Assembly: GCF_003096635.1 (NCBI RefSeq)
Contig: NZ_QEKV01000002.1
Location: 33,388-97,387 of the forward strand
Reading direction: 5' to 3'
Source of the DNA: Ezakiella coagulans
GTDB taxonomy: Bacteria > Bacillota > Clostridia > Tissierellales > Peptoniphilaceae
Length of the DNA stretch: 64,000 bases
In this document: positions 47,250 through 56,351 of the stretch, in pieces
Position numbering within the stretch: position 1 is the first letter of the stretch
Layout: each line of letters starts with the position of its first letter
The notes under the pieces: model-generated
The model's input: only the letters and a program-made list of their open reading frames with translations
Database searches by the model: none
Told to the model about the DNA's origin: nothing
Translations under genes and position numbers: made by a program

Positions 47250-47834
47250 ATGAATAAATTAGAGGTAAAGGATTTAATCAATATAGGATTATTTTCCGTA
47301 TTAGGATTCATATTTATGATGATTGGATCATTTTTAGCAATGGTTCCGGTTTTAATGCCGGTTGTCCCATTTGCGCAGGGAGTTTTGGTAGGGCCTGTAA
47401 ATATGCTATATTCTACCAAAATTAAAAAAAGAGGAATGATTTTTATTCAATCATTATTGATTGCATTGATATATGTTGCTATGGGACATGGACCTTGGGC
47501 ATTATTAACGGCTGTTATCGCCGGTATTATTGCTGAAATAATTTTGAAATCAGGAGAATATACCAATGTAAAGAAAGCAAGATTGGCATTTTCAATTGCT
47601 CCTCTTTGCACGTTAGGAAATTGGCTTCCAATTTTTATATCAAGAAATGAATATATTAAGCAAATGTTAGAACAAGGATACAATCAAGAGTTCATTGATA
47701 AGATGCTTAGTGTTATGCCGAATTGGATTATTGTTGTAATGGCAATAGTAGGAATTATCGGTGCATATATAGGTTGCAGCATTGGAATGGCATTTCTAAA
47801 AAAACACTTCAAAAAAGCCGGTATGGAAAAATAA
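47250..47834 (+). CDS. ECF transporter S component (MptD/Trep_Strep type)
   Basis: A 194-residue membrane protein with five to six hydrophobic segments, of the Trep_Strep/MptD family of substrate-binding ECF components (LVGPVNMLYSTKIKKRG, ALIYVAMGHGPWALLTAVIAGIIAE). With the following EcfT and ATPase genes it makes a complete ECF-type system. Its location points to a siderophore- or metal-related cargo, but direction and substrate are not evident. 11 nt after the TetR gene, AGGAGG site. Confidence 0.82.
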   Translation: MNKLEVKDLINIGLFSVLGFIFMMIGSFLAMVPVLMPVVPFAQGVLVGPVNMLYSTKIKKRGMIFIQSLLIALIYVAMGHGPWALLTAVIAGIIAEIILKSGEYTNVKKARLAFSIAPLCTLGNWLPIFISRNEYIKQMLEQGYNQEFIDKMLSVMPNWIIVVMAIVGIIGAYIGCSIGMAFLKKHFKKAGMEK

Positions 47835-47853
47835 GATTTCATGGAGAGTTAGG

Positions 47854-48555
47854 ATGATAATCAAACTTGATTTTCGTACAAAACTTTTTATGACGATAGT
47901 TCTTTCATATGTAATGGTATTAGGCAATATTCAAACAAAGTATTTCGTGCAAGCCATTTTAATATCCACAATTCCGATAATACTTTTAATTAACGCAAAA
48001 TATATAAGAGTAGCTATTATTGGAGTGGCTACTCTTTTGTTTGTTTATTCTGCTGATAAATTTCTGATAGGGCTTAATTACAATCCTGTGGTTGCAATTC
48101 TATTGATAATAGTGATGGTTATTAAAAAAATTCTCCCCGCATTTTTGATGGGGAGATATACCATACTTACATCAAATGTTGGAGAAAGCATTTACTCATT
48201 AAAAAAAATGAAATGTCCAGATGAAATAGCCATTCCCTTGACGGTAATGGTACGTTTCTTTTATGCTGCAAGGATTGATTATAGTAATATAAAAAAAGCT
48301 ATGCGTTTGAGAGGATTGACGCTTAAAAGGTTAATAAAGAGTCCAATTTTATTATTTGAATATAGATTAGTGCCATTATTGATGTGCTTATCAAAGGCAG
48401 CAGATGATTTGACGGTATCAGCTATGACGAAAGGGTTGGCTGTAAATCAAAAGAGAACAAGTATTAGTGAAACATATATGGGACTTGTTGACTTTATGTT
48501 TTTCTTAATAATGGCATGGATAATCTATCTATATATAAGGGGAAAATATGCTTGA
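47854..48555 (+). CDS. ECF transporter EcfT-like membrane subunit
   Basis: A 233-residue energy-coupling transmembrane protein: about five hydrophobic segments and the coupling-helix motifs, one near ARIDYSNIKKAMRLRGL (Ala-Arg...Gly type) and one near LSKAADDLTVSAMTKGL. It would join the S component at 47,250 and the double ATPase that overlaps its last 8 bases. Confidence 0.88.
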   Translation: MIIKLDFRTKLFMTIVLSYVMVLGNIQTKYFVQAILISTIPIILLINAKYIRVAIIGVATLLFVYSADKFLIGLNYNPVVAILLIIVMVIKKILPAFLMGRYTILTSNVGESIYSLKKMKCPDEIAIPLTVMVRFFYAARIDYSNIKKAMRLRGLTLKRLIKSPILLFEYRLVPLLMCLSKAADDLTVSAMTKGLAVNQKRTSISETYMGLVDFMFFLIMAWIIYLYIRGKYA

Positions 48556-49942
48556 ATTACAAAATTTAACAGTGGGTTTTGACGGTGAAAGCATATTGAA
48601 AAATATAAATATGATTTTCAAACCCGGTGAAGTAACCGTCATTACAGGACATTCAGGAACAGGAAAAAGTAGCTTGCTAAAAGTTATCAATGGAATCATT
48701 CCGGAATACAATAATGCAGAATTAGAAGGAGATATTGTATTTAACGGAAAATCATTGTTTGGCTTGACAATATTGGAACGATCTAAATTTATATCTACAG
48801 TGTTTCAAAATCCTAAAACACAATTTTATTGTATCAATTCAACCGATGAACTGGCTTTTCAGTTGGAAAATAGAAACATAGACAAAGATTTGATTTTAGA
48901 TAAAATTCAGTATTATTCAGCGGTTTTAGGTACAAAGGAATTATTAGATAGGAATATCTTTGAACTATCTGGAGGCGAAAAGCAGTTGATTGCAGTAACA
49001 GCTTGTGGGATTTCTGAAAATGAAATTATCTTGTTGGATGAACCCTCATCTTCCTTAGATCAGGTTGCAATAGAGCATTTACAGAATGCCATTATGGAAC
49101 TGAAAAAAAGAAAGAAAATTATCATCATTGTGGAGCATAGATTGTTTTATCTGAAAGATATGCTTGATAAATTGTGTGTGATAGAAAATGGAACTTATAA
49201 AGAATACACAAAAGAGCAGTTTTGTGATGATTTCTTTGAACAGGTTTCTGAAAAACATAATCTAAGGAGTTTTAATGCGATTTCTAAAAACAATTTTTTA
49301 AGCAGGAAATATAAGCAAGTAGAAGTGTTAAAGAAAAATTCTTCAGATCTTGATTGTAAAGCATTGTCTTGTTTGAATTTCAAAAAAAAATATGAAAGAA
49401 AGGAAATCTTTGACTTCAGTATTGCCTTTGAATCCGGTATCAATTTCATCATTGGTCAAAATGGTGTTGGGAAAAGCACTTTTATCAATTTGCTGATGGG
49501 GCTGACAAGAGGAACAGGAGAGGTGTTTTATAACGGAGTAAAAGTAAAAAAACGATGTGAAAATATTTTTGCGATTATGCAAGATGTTAATTATCAACTT
49601 TTTACAGAATCTGTATGGCAAGAAATTTCAACTATTACTAAAGAGGATGAATTAAAAAATGAAATTTTGAGGAGGGTAGACTTATTTGATAAAAAAGAAA
49701 TGCACCCAAGTTCGTTATCAGGTGGAGAAAAACAGAGATTGTTGCTTGCTATGTCTATGGTAAGCCAAAAACCAATCATAATATTTGATGAACCAACGAG
49801 TGGACTTTGCAAAATGCAAATGGATATTTTGATTGAATTTTTGAATCAAATGGTAGCACAAGGGAAAACTATTATTATAATTACACATGATTTTGAATTT
49901 ATAAAACACTGTGATGGTACAATATATGAATTTCTAAAATAA
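48548..49942 (+). CDS. ECF transporter double ATPase (fused EcfA-like domains)
   Basis: 464 residues containing two complete nucleotide-binding domains: the first with GHSGTGKSS, LSGGEKQL and IILLDEPSSSLD, the second (from about 300) with GQNGVGKST, LSGGEKQR and IIIFDEPTSGL. Most ECF systems encode the two ATPases separately; here they are one chain, as in the HmuV/YkoD-like and MptE-type transporters. ATG 48,548 overlaps the EcfT stop. Confidence 0.9.
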   Translation: MLELQNLTVGFDGESILKNINMIFKPGEVTVITGHSGTGKSSLLKVINGIIPEYNNAELEGDIVFNGKSLFGLTILERSKFISTVFQNPKTQFYCINSTDELAFQLENRNIDKDLILDKIQYYSAVLGTKELLDRNIFELSGGEKQLIAVTACGISENEIILLDEPSSSLDQVAIEHLQNAIMELKKRKKIIIIVEHRLFYLKDMLDKLCVIENGTYKEYTKEQFCDDFFEQVSEKHNLRSFNAISKNNFLSRKYKQVEVLKKNSSDLDCKALSCLNFKKKYERKEIFDFSIAFESGINFIIGQNGVGKSTFINLLMGLTRGTGEVFYNGVKVKKRCENIFAIMQDVNYQLFTESVWQEISTITKEDELKNEILRRVDLFDKKEMHPSSLSGGEKQRLLLAMSMVSQKPIIIFDEPTSGLCKMQMDILIEFLNQMVAQGKTIIIITHDFEFIKHCDGTIYEFLK

Positions 49943-49977
49943 AATGTAAATGGATACAATTATGGAGGTGTTAAATT

Positions 49978-51720
49978 ATGAAAGAAAAAAGTCCTGCTGT
50001 AACATTGTGGGAGCTTGCATATAAGGAACATTCAAAGTTAAAAACATCTGTATTTATAGCAAGTATCGGTGTTATTGCCGGAATTGTTCCATACATTGCT
50101 GCAAGCCGTATTTTAGTCTATTTATTAAATGGAATTGCAGATTTCAAGGTCTATTTTTTATGGATGGGAATAGGTATGTTATCTTATATTTTAAAATCTG
50201 TTTTATACTCTACGGCGTTATCTGTATCTCATAAAGCGACTTTTAGTGTATTGAAAGATATTCGCTTGAGAATGCTTGATAAACTTCCAAAGATGCCATT
50301 AGGAGAAATAATCTCTGTTCCAAGCGGAAACTTTAAGCAGATTATAGTGGATCAGGTTGAAAGTATGGAGAAACCGCTCGCTCACCTGTTGCCTGAAATG
50401 ACATCGAATCTCTTAGGTTCTTTGAGTATATTTATTTACTTATTATTTCTTGATTGGAGAATGGCTCTTTTATCATTAGTATCCATTCCTTTGGGGATGC
50501 TTTTTATGGGACTCGTAATGAAAAATTATGCTGTTCAATATGAAGGATCTGTAAAGGTAAATCGAGAAATGAATTCTGCAATTATTGAGTATGTCAATGG
50601 AATAGAAGTGATAAAAACATTTAATCAAGACAAGAGATCGTACGCAAAGTACAAAAATAAAGTCATTGCAAATGCAAGATACTTTTATGAATGGATGAAG
50701 AGCTGTCAGTTACCTGTATCTTTATCTAAAAACATATCTCCTACTACAATGATAACAGTGCTTCCATTTGGTTGGTATTTCTACATTAGCGGAAGTTTAA
50801 GTGCAGAAGTATTTATATCTGTAATTATTCTATCTTTAGGTATTGCAGGACCTTTACTTGAAACAATCAATTTTGTTGATGGTCTTGCTAAGATAGGGAC
50901 TATTGCAAATTCTATTAACTTAATTTTAGAAGGAAAAGAACAAAAGCATTCTGATAGAGAAGTGACTATCCAGCAATATAACATTGATTTACAAAATGTA
51001 AAGTTTGGATATGAAGAAGAAAAAGAAATTCTTCATGGAATATCCCTAAACATAAAAGAAGGGACAACAGTGGCTTTTGTTGGACCAAGTGGAAGTGGCA
51101 AGTCAACTTTAGCAAAATTAATAGCTGGATATTGGGATATCATGGAAGGAAATATAAATATTGGTGGACACAATCTTAAGGAAATTCCATTAAAGCAATT
51201 ATATAGTTTGACCGCCTTTGTTTCTCAGGATAATTTTTTGTTCAACGAAAGTATTAGGGAGAATATAAGAATGGGCAATCCAAGTGCCAGTGATAAAGAA
51301 GTAGAAGACATTGCTAAGAAATCGGGTTGTCATGATTTTATTATGAAAATGGAACATGGTTACGACACGGTTGTCGGAAGTAGTGGGAGCCATGTTTCTG
51401 GTGGAGAAAGGCAAAGAATATCAATAGCAAGAGCAATGATCAAAAACGCACCTATTGTAATACTTGATGAAGCTACTTCATATATAGATCCTGAAAATGA
51501 AGTGATTATAAAGCAAGCTTTATCAAAGCTTATAAAAGATAAAACGGTGATTATTATTGCTCATAGGTTATCAACTATAACAGATGCAGAACAAATATTC
51601 TTAATTGAGAATGGAGAGCTTGTTTCACATGGTAAGCATGAAGAACTTATGGAAGATTCTGAGTTATACCAAAAGATGTGGAATGCTCATATTGGAGTAA
51701 AGGATGGTGAAATAAAATGA
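49978..51720 (+). CDS. Siderophore ABC transporter, YbtP-like half
   Basis: A 580-residue exporter-fold half-transporter: six membrane segments (about 20-310), then an ATPase domain with GPSGSGKST, Q loop FVSQDNFLFNES, VSGGERQR and IVILDEATSYIDPE. It pairs with the next gene (ATGA overlap). In Yersinia the YbtP/YbtQ pair and in mycobacteria IrtA/IrtB have this fold but import ferri-siderophores, so import is the likely role; no SIP domain is fused here. GGAGGTG site before ATG 49,978. Confidence 0.9.
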   Translation: MKEKSPAVTLWELAYKEHSKLKTSVFIASIGVIAGIVPYIAASRILVYLLNGIADFKVYFLWMGIGMLSYILKSVLYSTALSVSHKATFSVLKDIRLRMLDKLPKMPLGEIISVPSGNFKQIIVDQVESMEKPLAHLLPEMTSNLLGSLSIFIYLLFLDWRMALLSLVSIPLGMLFMGLVMKNYAVQYEGSVKVNREMNSAIIEYVNGIEVIKTFNQDKRSYAKYKNKVIANARYFYEWMKSCQLPVSLSKNISPTTMITVLPFGWYFYISGSLSAEVFISVIILSLGIAGPLLETINFVDGLAKIGTIANSINLILEGKEQKHSDREVTIQQYNIDLQNVKFGYEEEKEILHGISLNIKEGTTVAFVGPSGSGKSTLAKLIAGYWDIMEGNINIGGHNLKEIPLKQLYSLTAFVSQDNFLFNESIRENIRMGNPSASDKEVEDIAKKSGCHDFIMKMEHGYDTVVGSSGSHVSGGERQRISIARAMIKNAPIVILDEATSYIDPENEVIIKQALSKLIKDKTVIIIAHRLSTITDAEQIFLIENGELVSHGKHEELMEDSELYQKMWNAHIGVKDGEIK

Positions 51721-53450
51721 TAAGTGCCTTAAAGAAAATTTTAGATTTCTCAGGTGATGAGAAGAAAAATGTATACCATTCTATATGGGTAAGTTTCTTG
51801 TTTGCAATTTTTCACATGCTCCAAATCAGTGCAATATACATTATTGTTAAAGCTATTGTTGAAAAAGATATGAGTATGACACCTGCATGGATTGCTTTGA
51901 TACTTCTTGTTATAAGCATAGTTGGCAGAAGTGTTGCAAATTATTTTTCACAATTACAGCAATGCCATGCAAGTTATTTCATGGTGGCAAATAAAAGAGT
52001 AGCAATAGGTGAAACGTTAAAAAAAATACCTATGGGATTTTTCAATGAAAACAATATTGGTGAAGTGGTTGGAATTTCTACAAGCGTTTTAGAAGATGTA
52101 GAAAATACCGCAGCAATGGTTATGGTAAATACATTATCAGGTTTTATAAACACGATAATATTTACAATAATGATTTTAGTATTTGAGTGGAGAATAGGTT
52201 TTATTGTTGCAATTGGATGCCTATTGTACTTATTTGTTCTCTCAAAAATGGAAAGCAAATCAAGGAGCGTTCTTCCTAAAAGACAAAAAGCATCTGCTAA
52301 ATTAGTTGATGCCATTTTAGAGCAAATTGGAGGGATGTCTGTTATAAAATCCTTTAATTTAACAGGGAAAGGAGATGAAAAAGTTAGAGGTGCTATTGAA
52401 AATAGTAGAAAAATAAATCTTGATTGTGAAAAACTGTTTACACCTTATACGATTTTGCAAAATATTCTTTTGGATTTGTTTAGCATTTTGATAATAGGTG
52501 CAGGTATTTTCTTTTATATTAATGGAAAAATATCATTCTTAAATACAGTTATGACGATTATAATTTCTTTTCTTGCTTTTTCTCAAATAAAATTGGCAGG
52601 AAGTGCAACAACCTCCCTCAGAGTTGTTAGTGGATCTATTGAGCAAACAAGGAAGTTAGAGGAATTTCCACAGATGGATATTGATGGAAAAGACATAAAG
52701 CCTACTACTTTCGATATTTCTTTTGATAATGTAGAGTTTTCATATTCAGGTAAAAAAATCCTCGATGATATTTCGGTCAAGATACCACAAAACCAAATGA
52801 CAGCTATAGTTGGGCCTTCAGGAGCTGGAAAAACTACATTTTGCAATTTGATAGCGAGATTTTGGGATGTAGAGAAAGGAGAAATCAGCATAGGTAGACA
52901 CAATATTAAAGAATATTCATTGGAGTCATTAATGAGACAAATTAGTATGGTTTTTCAAAATGTTTATTTATTTCAAGACACTATTGAGAACAATATAAAG
53001 TTTGCTAAGCCAGATGCTACACATGAGGAAGTTATAGAAGCTGCAAAGAAAGCGTGTTGTCATGAATTTATTATGAAGCTTCCTGAACAATATGAAACAG
53101 TTATAGGAGAGGGAGGTGCAAGTTTATCTGGTGGAGAAAGACAAAGAATATCAATTGCAAGAGCAATGATAAAGAATGCACCTATTATTATTTTCGATGA
53201 AGCTACTGCAAATGTAGACCCTGAAAATGAGGATAAATTGCAGGTTGCTATGGAGGAACTCACAAGAAATAAAACAGTAATAATGATAGCACACAGACTA
53301 AAGACAATAAAAAATGCAAACCAAATACTTGTTTTAGCTAATGGAAAGATAACGCAACAAGGTACACATGAAGAACTTATTCAAGTTGATGGTATCTACA
53401 AAAAATTTGTTGAAGCAAGACAAGTGGCAGCAAAGTGGCAGTTGTCATAA
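51717..53450 (+). CDS. Siderophore ABC transporter, YbtQ-like half
   Basis: A 577-residue half-transporter, partner of the one before: six membrane segments, then GPSGAGKTT, VFQNVYLFQDT, LSGGERQR, IIIFDEATANVDPE and the IAHR switch. The two proteins share the same architecture and near-identical ATPase C-termini, consistent with a heterodimer. Translation is coupled by the overlapping ATGA. Confidence 0.9.
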   Translation: MISALKKILDFSGDEKKNVYHSIWVSFLFAIFHMLQISAIYIIVKAIVEKDMSMTPAWIALILLVISIVGRSVANYFSQLQQCHASYFMVANKRVAIGETLKKIPMGFFNENNIGEVVGISTSVLEDVENTAAMVMVNTLSGFINTIIFTIMILVFEWRIGFIVAIGCLLYLFVLSKMESKSRSVLPKRQKASAKLVDAILEQIGGMSVIKSFNLTGKGDEKVRGAIENSRKINLDCEKLFTPYTILQNILLDLFSILIIGAGIFFYINGKISFLNTVMTIIISFLAFSQIKLAGSATTSLRVVSGSIEQTRKLEEFPQMDIDGKDIKPTTFDISFDNVEFSYSGKKILDDISVKIPQNQMTAIVGPSGAGKTTFCNLIARFWDVEKGEISIGRHNIKEYSLESLMRQISMVFQNVYLFQDTIENNIKFAKPDATHEEVIEAAKKACCHEFIMKLPEQYETVIGEGGASLSGGERQRISIARAMIKNAPIIIFDEATANVDPENEDKLQVAMEELTRNKTVIMIAHRLKTIKNANQILVLANGKITQQGTHEELIQVDGIYKKFVEARQVAAKWQLS

Positions 53451-53486
53451 GTTATAAAAATATTGAAAAAAACTGGAGGAAGTCAT

Positions 53487-54833
53487 ATGGGAAAACAAGA
53501 TATGAAAACACAACTTTTAACCAAAAGTCCTAAAGATTTATTGTTTCAGTTAGCTATTCCGGGAATTATAGGAATGGTAGTTATAGGGCTATATCCATTT
53601 ATGGACGGAATTTTTGCTGGATGGATTATTGGAGACTATGCAATGTCTGCTATTAGTATATCCATGTCCTTAACAATAATAAATGGTGGAGTATCAGCAC
53701 TTATTGGAGTTGGTAGTGCATCAATATTATCAAGGGCGATTGGAAAGGGAGATAAAGAAACAACTGACAAGATATTTGGAAATTTTTGTTATTGGGTAAT
53801 TTTATTCTCTATAGTTATCACAATATTAGGTTTGATATTTGCACCTAATTTTTTGGATTTAGTAGGAGCAAAGGGGAATATTAAAGAACTTGGAGTCAGA
53901 TATTTAAGAGTAGTTTTTTTGGGCTCCATATTTGTTAATTTTGCTCAAGCCGGAAATATGACAATGCGTGGTGAAGGTGCAGTAAAGCAATCCATGATTA
54001 TTATGGGGGTAGGAGCAATATTAAACATTATTTTAGATCCTATTTTCATGAAGTTGATGGGAGAATATGCGATTGAAGGGGCAGCTATTGCAACTGTAAT
54101 CTCTCAAATTGTGCAAGCTATATTAACCTTACGCTATTTTTCAAAGAAAAGTGCTTTTGTGAGGATTCATAAAATCCAAAAGAGTAAGGATATTTCCAGT
54201 GAAATGTTTAGCATAGGAAGTTCTGCAATGATGATGCAAATTTTGTTTGCAGTACAACAAACATTCTTGTTTAAGCAAGCTTTCGCATACGGTGGAGATA
54301 ATTGGGGAATTTTAATGGCTGCTACAATGAGATTGTATATGTTCTCCTTTATTCCTCTTTGGGGAATGAGCCAAGGTTTACAGCCTGTTATTGGGGCAAA
54401 TTTCGGAGCAAAGCAATATAAAAGAGTAAAAGATACAATGAAAGTTTTTATGTACGGAGCAACTATTCTTGCAGCTCTTTCATGGATACCATCGATGTTT
54501 TATTCAGAAAAATTACTATCACTATTCAGTGTAAGAAGTGAAATCATAGAAGCTGGTGTTATGAATTTCAAGATGTTTTATTCCACATTTATTATGTATG
54601 GAATTATGATAATGACACTTACATTCTTTCAATCTATTGGAGATGGGAAAAAAGCAAGCATGATTGTAATGCTTAGACAACTGATTTTGTTTATTCCGGC
54701 TATATTATTGCTTCCAAAGTTTTTTGGAGCAAGTGCAGTTTGGTGGGCTGAACCTATTGTAGATTTTAGTATGATCTTGGTTGGGTTTATTATTCAACAA
54801 ACAATGCTTTCTAAATTGAAAACAACAAATTAA
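53487..54833 (+). CDS. MATE-family efflux pump
   Basis: A 448-residue transporter with about 12 membrane segments in two repeats (FQLAIPGIIGMVVIGLYPFMDG at the start; GMSQGLQPVIGANFGAKQYKRVKD in the second half is the family hallmark). As last gene of the siderophore locus it is the best candidate for secretion of the newly made chelator. ATG 53,487 follows TGGAGG; the longer TTG-start version overlaps that site. Confidence 0.88.
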   Translation: MGKQDMKTQLLTKSPKDLLFQLAIPGIIGMVVIGLYPFMDGIFAGWIIGDYAMSAISISMSLTIINGGVSALIGVGSASILSRAIGKGDKETTDKIFGNFCYWVILFSIVITILGLIFAPNFLDLVGAKGNIKELGVRYLRVVFLGSIFVNFAQAGNMTMRGEGAVKQSMIIMGVGAILNIILDPIFMKLMGEYAIEGAAIATVISQIVQAILTLRYFSKKSAFVRIHKIQKSKDISSEMFSIGSSAMMMQILFAVQQTFLFKQAFAYGGDNWGILMAATMRLYMFSFIPLWGMSQGLQPVIGANFGAKQYKRVKDTMKVFMYGATILAALSWIPSMFYSEKLLSLFSVRSEIIEAGVMNFKMFYSTFIMYGIMIMTLTFFQSIGDGKKASMIVMLRQLILFIPAILLLPKFFGASAVWWAEPIVDFSMILVGFIIQQTMLSKLKTTN

Positions 54834-55215
54834 TCCTATTTTTAATACAACAATCATGTTAGTAGAATCGATGTCATTTTTAATAATGAACTTTTATATA
54901 AATTACTTTTTTAGCTGGGAATGTTATTTTCTCAGCTATTTTTTTGGTAAGATAACTAATAATAAATGGAATAATGGAGGGGAAATATGGTGATGTTATT
55001 TTTATCAGTAAAAAAATATCATGAATATGCTGTATGTGTTTGTGAAATAGAATTAATTTCTATATATTGCCCTTTTTAAAGAACTAAAAACTGAATATGA
55101 GAAGAGCCAAAAAACTTTTTTTCGTTCACATCTAAGAGGATTTCGCACGTCAAAATGCCGAGATCCTCCTTTTTTATGCACAAAATCAAAAAAACATAAA
55201 AAGGAGGATCAAAGG
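54834..55215. other. Gap between siderophore locus and recombination module
   Basis: Holds two hairpins. AGCTGGGAAT...TTTTCTCAGCT followed by TTTTTTT (about 54,912-54,950) terminates the siderophore operon. GAGGATTTCG...CGAGATCCTC followed by TTTTTT (55,136-55,175) precedes the sigma-like gene. Between them a 30-codon ORF (54,987-55,079, starting MVMLFLSVKKY) has a strong GGAGGGG site and might be a real small peptide; no function seen. Confidence 0.6.
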
Positions 55216-55617
55216 ATGTTAGACAAAGAAAAATATATTTATGTTAAAGGTAAAAAGATATATGTCTCTGATGAAGTGTATAGAGCATATAAAAAAGAGC
55301 TTAATCATGAAGCTCATTTGAAAAGATTAGATAGAAAGCATAAGGTGTTTCATTTTGGAGATTATAATATAAGTGTTGTAGATATTGCAGATAATACAGT
55401 TGATGTTGAAAAAATCATTGAAACCAAAATGCGTATAGAAGATTTGTATCGTGCATTAGACAGTCTAAATGACGAAGAGAGAAACCTAATTAAATCACTG
55501 TATTTTGAGGATAAAACTCTCACAGAAGTTGCAAAGAAAGAAGATACAAATCCGATGAAAATCAGTAGATTAAGAAATAAGGTTTTAGAGAAACTGAGAA
55601 AACTTTTGGATAGGTAA
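55216..55617 (+). CDS. Sigma-70-like regulator of the recombination module
   Basis: A 133-residue protein whose C-terminal half is a sigma region-4 HTH (LNDEERNLIKSLYFEDKTLTEVAKKEDTNPMKISRLRNKVLEKL). The N-terminus is basic. Such short sigma-like proteins precede the recombinases in many clostridial conjugative elements and occupy the same relative place as Orf7 in Tn916. It probably activates the recombinase or transfer genes. Strong AAAAAGGAGG site. Confidence 0.85.
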   Translation: MLDKEKYIYVKGKKIYVSDEVYRAYKKELNHEAHLKRLDRKHKVFHFGDYNISVVDIADNTVDVEKIIETKMRIEDLYRALDSLNDEERNLIKSLYFEDKTLTEVAKKEDTNPMKISRLRNKVLEKLRKLLDR

Positions 55618-55762
55618 ATCAACTAGAGGGCAGGGGAAAATATCTCTGTCCTCTATTTTTTAAAAATTTTTCAAAAAAATATTCAAAAAAGTGTTAAAAA
55701 TTGTCCTGAAAGTAAGGTTTATATATAGAGGGACTTTTATACCTCGTTATATATAGATTTGA

Positions 55763-56045
55763 ACCTTGACAACTGAATAGACCAAGACAGGACATTAACC
55801 ATTTGTGGAGCTTTATAATTTCTTCGCCAAGACTTTTCTGCTGATAAGGATTTCGGCTTAAATAAATACTCTAGTTAAAAGAAGGATAAAAGAAAACGAG
55901 CGACAAAAAGAAATTATATATTCAGCCTAGGAAACTGATGCATTGAAGCAAATGGGGATAATGATACTTCTACAGTTGTTGCCGGCTCATCTTGAAAAGG
56001 GGCGGTGGTGAAATTCCAATGTCGTGGCCTACACGCCTGTTAATG
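55763..56045 (+). ncRNA. Structured non-coding region upstream of the recombinases
   Basis: No supported ORF. It begins with CTTGACAACTGAATA and contains GAGCGA (55,899), GATAATGATACT (55,957-55,968), ACAGT, and a GC-rich end (GGGGCGGTGGTGAAATTCC, then GTGGCC...GCCTG). The same motifs in the same order occur upstream of xis in Tn916 (29,161-29,420) at different spacing. It lies between the sigma-like gene and a small ORF. Interpreted as a leader RNA or processing region; function unknown. Confidence 0.45.
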
Positions 56046-56085
56046 TCAAAAAACTTAAAAATATTGAAGATAAGGAGAAGATATT

Positions 56086-56253
56086 ATGTGTGATGAACAT
56101 AATATAAATACAGAAATGAAAACAGATAAAAAAGATAAACAGATGATAAATCAAATTGATGGTTGGAATATAGAAGTTAAATTTAATGAAAATGGATTTA
56201 GCTTAGAAAATTTAGTAGAGGAATACATCAAAGAAAAATTTTCTGTCTATTAG
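56086..56253 (+). CDS. Small acidic protein (55 aa) before the recombinases
   Basis: ATG 56,086 behind TAAGGAGAAG encodes a 55-residue hydrophilic protein; the C-terminal half (WNIEVKFNENGFSLENLVEEYI) looks folded. Small proteins of this kind commonly sit between the sigma-like gene and the triple recombinases; a directionality factor is possible but unproven. The 98 bases that follow hold only the next gene's ribosome site. Confidence 0.65.
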   Translation: MCDEHNINTEMKTDKKDKQMINQIDGWNIEVKFNENGFSLENLVEEYIKEKFSVY

Positions 56254-56351
56254 GGGCTGACAGAAAATATAAGGAGCGTTATAATATTTTTGTGGAAGCC
56301 TAGCCTTGGTTCGATTTATTGTATGTAAATTGAATTAAAGGAGGCTTTTTT

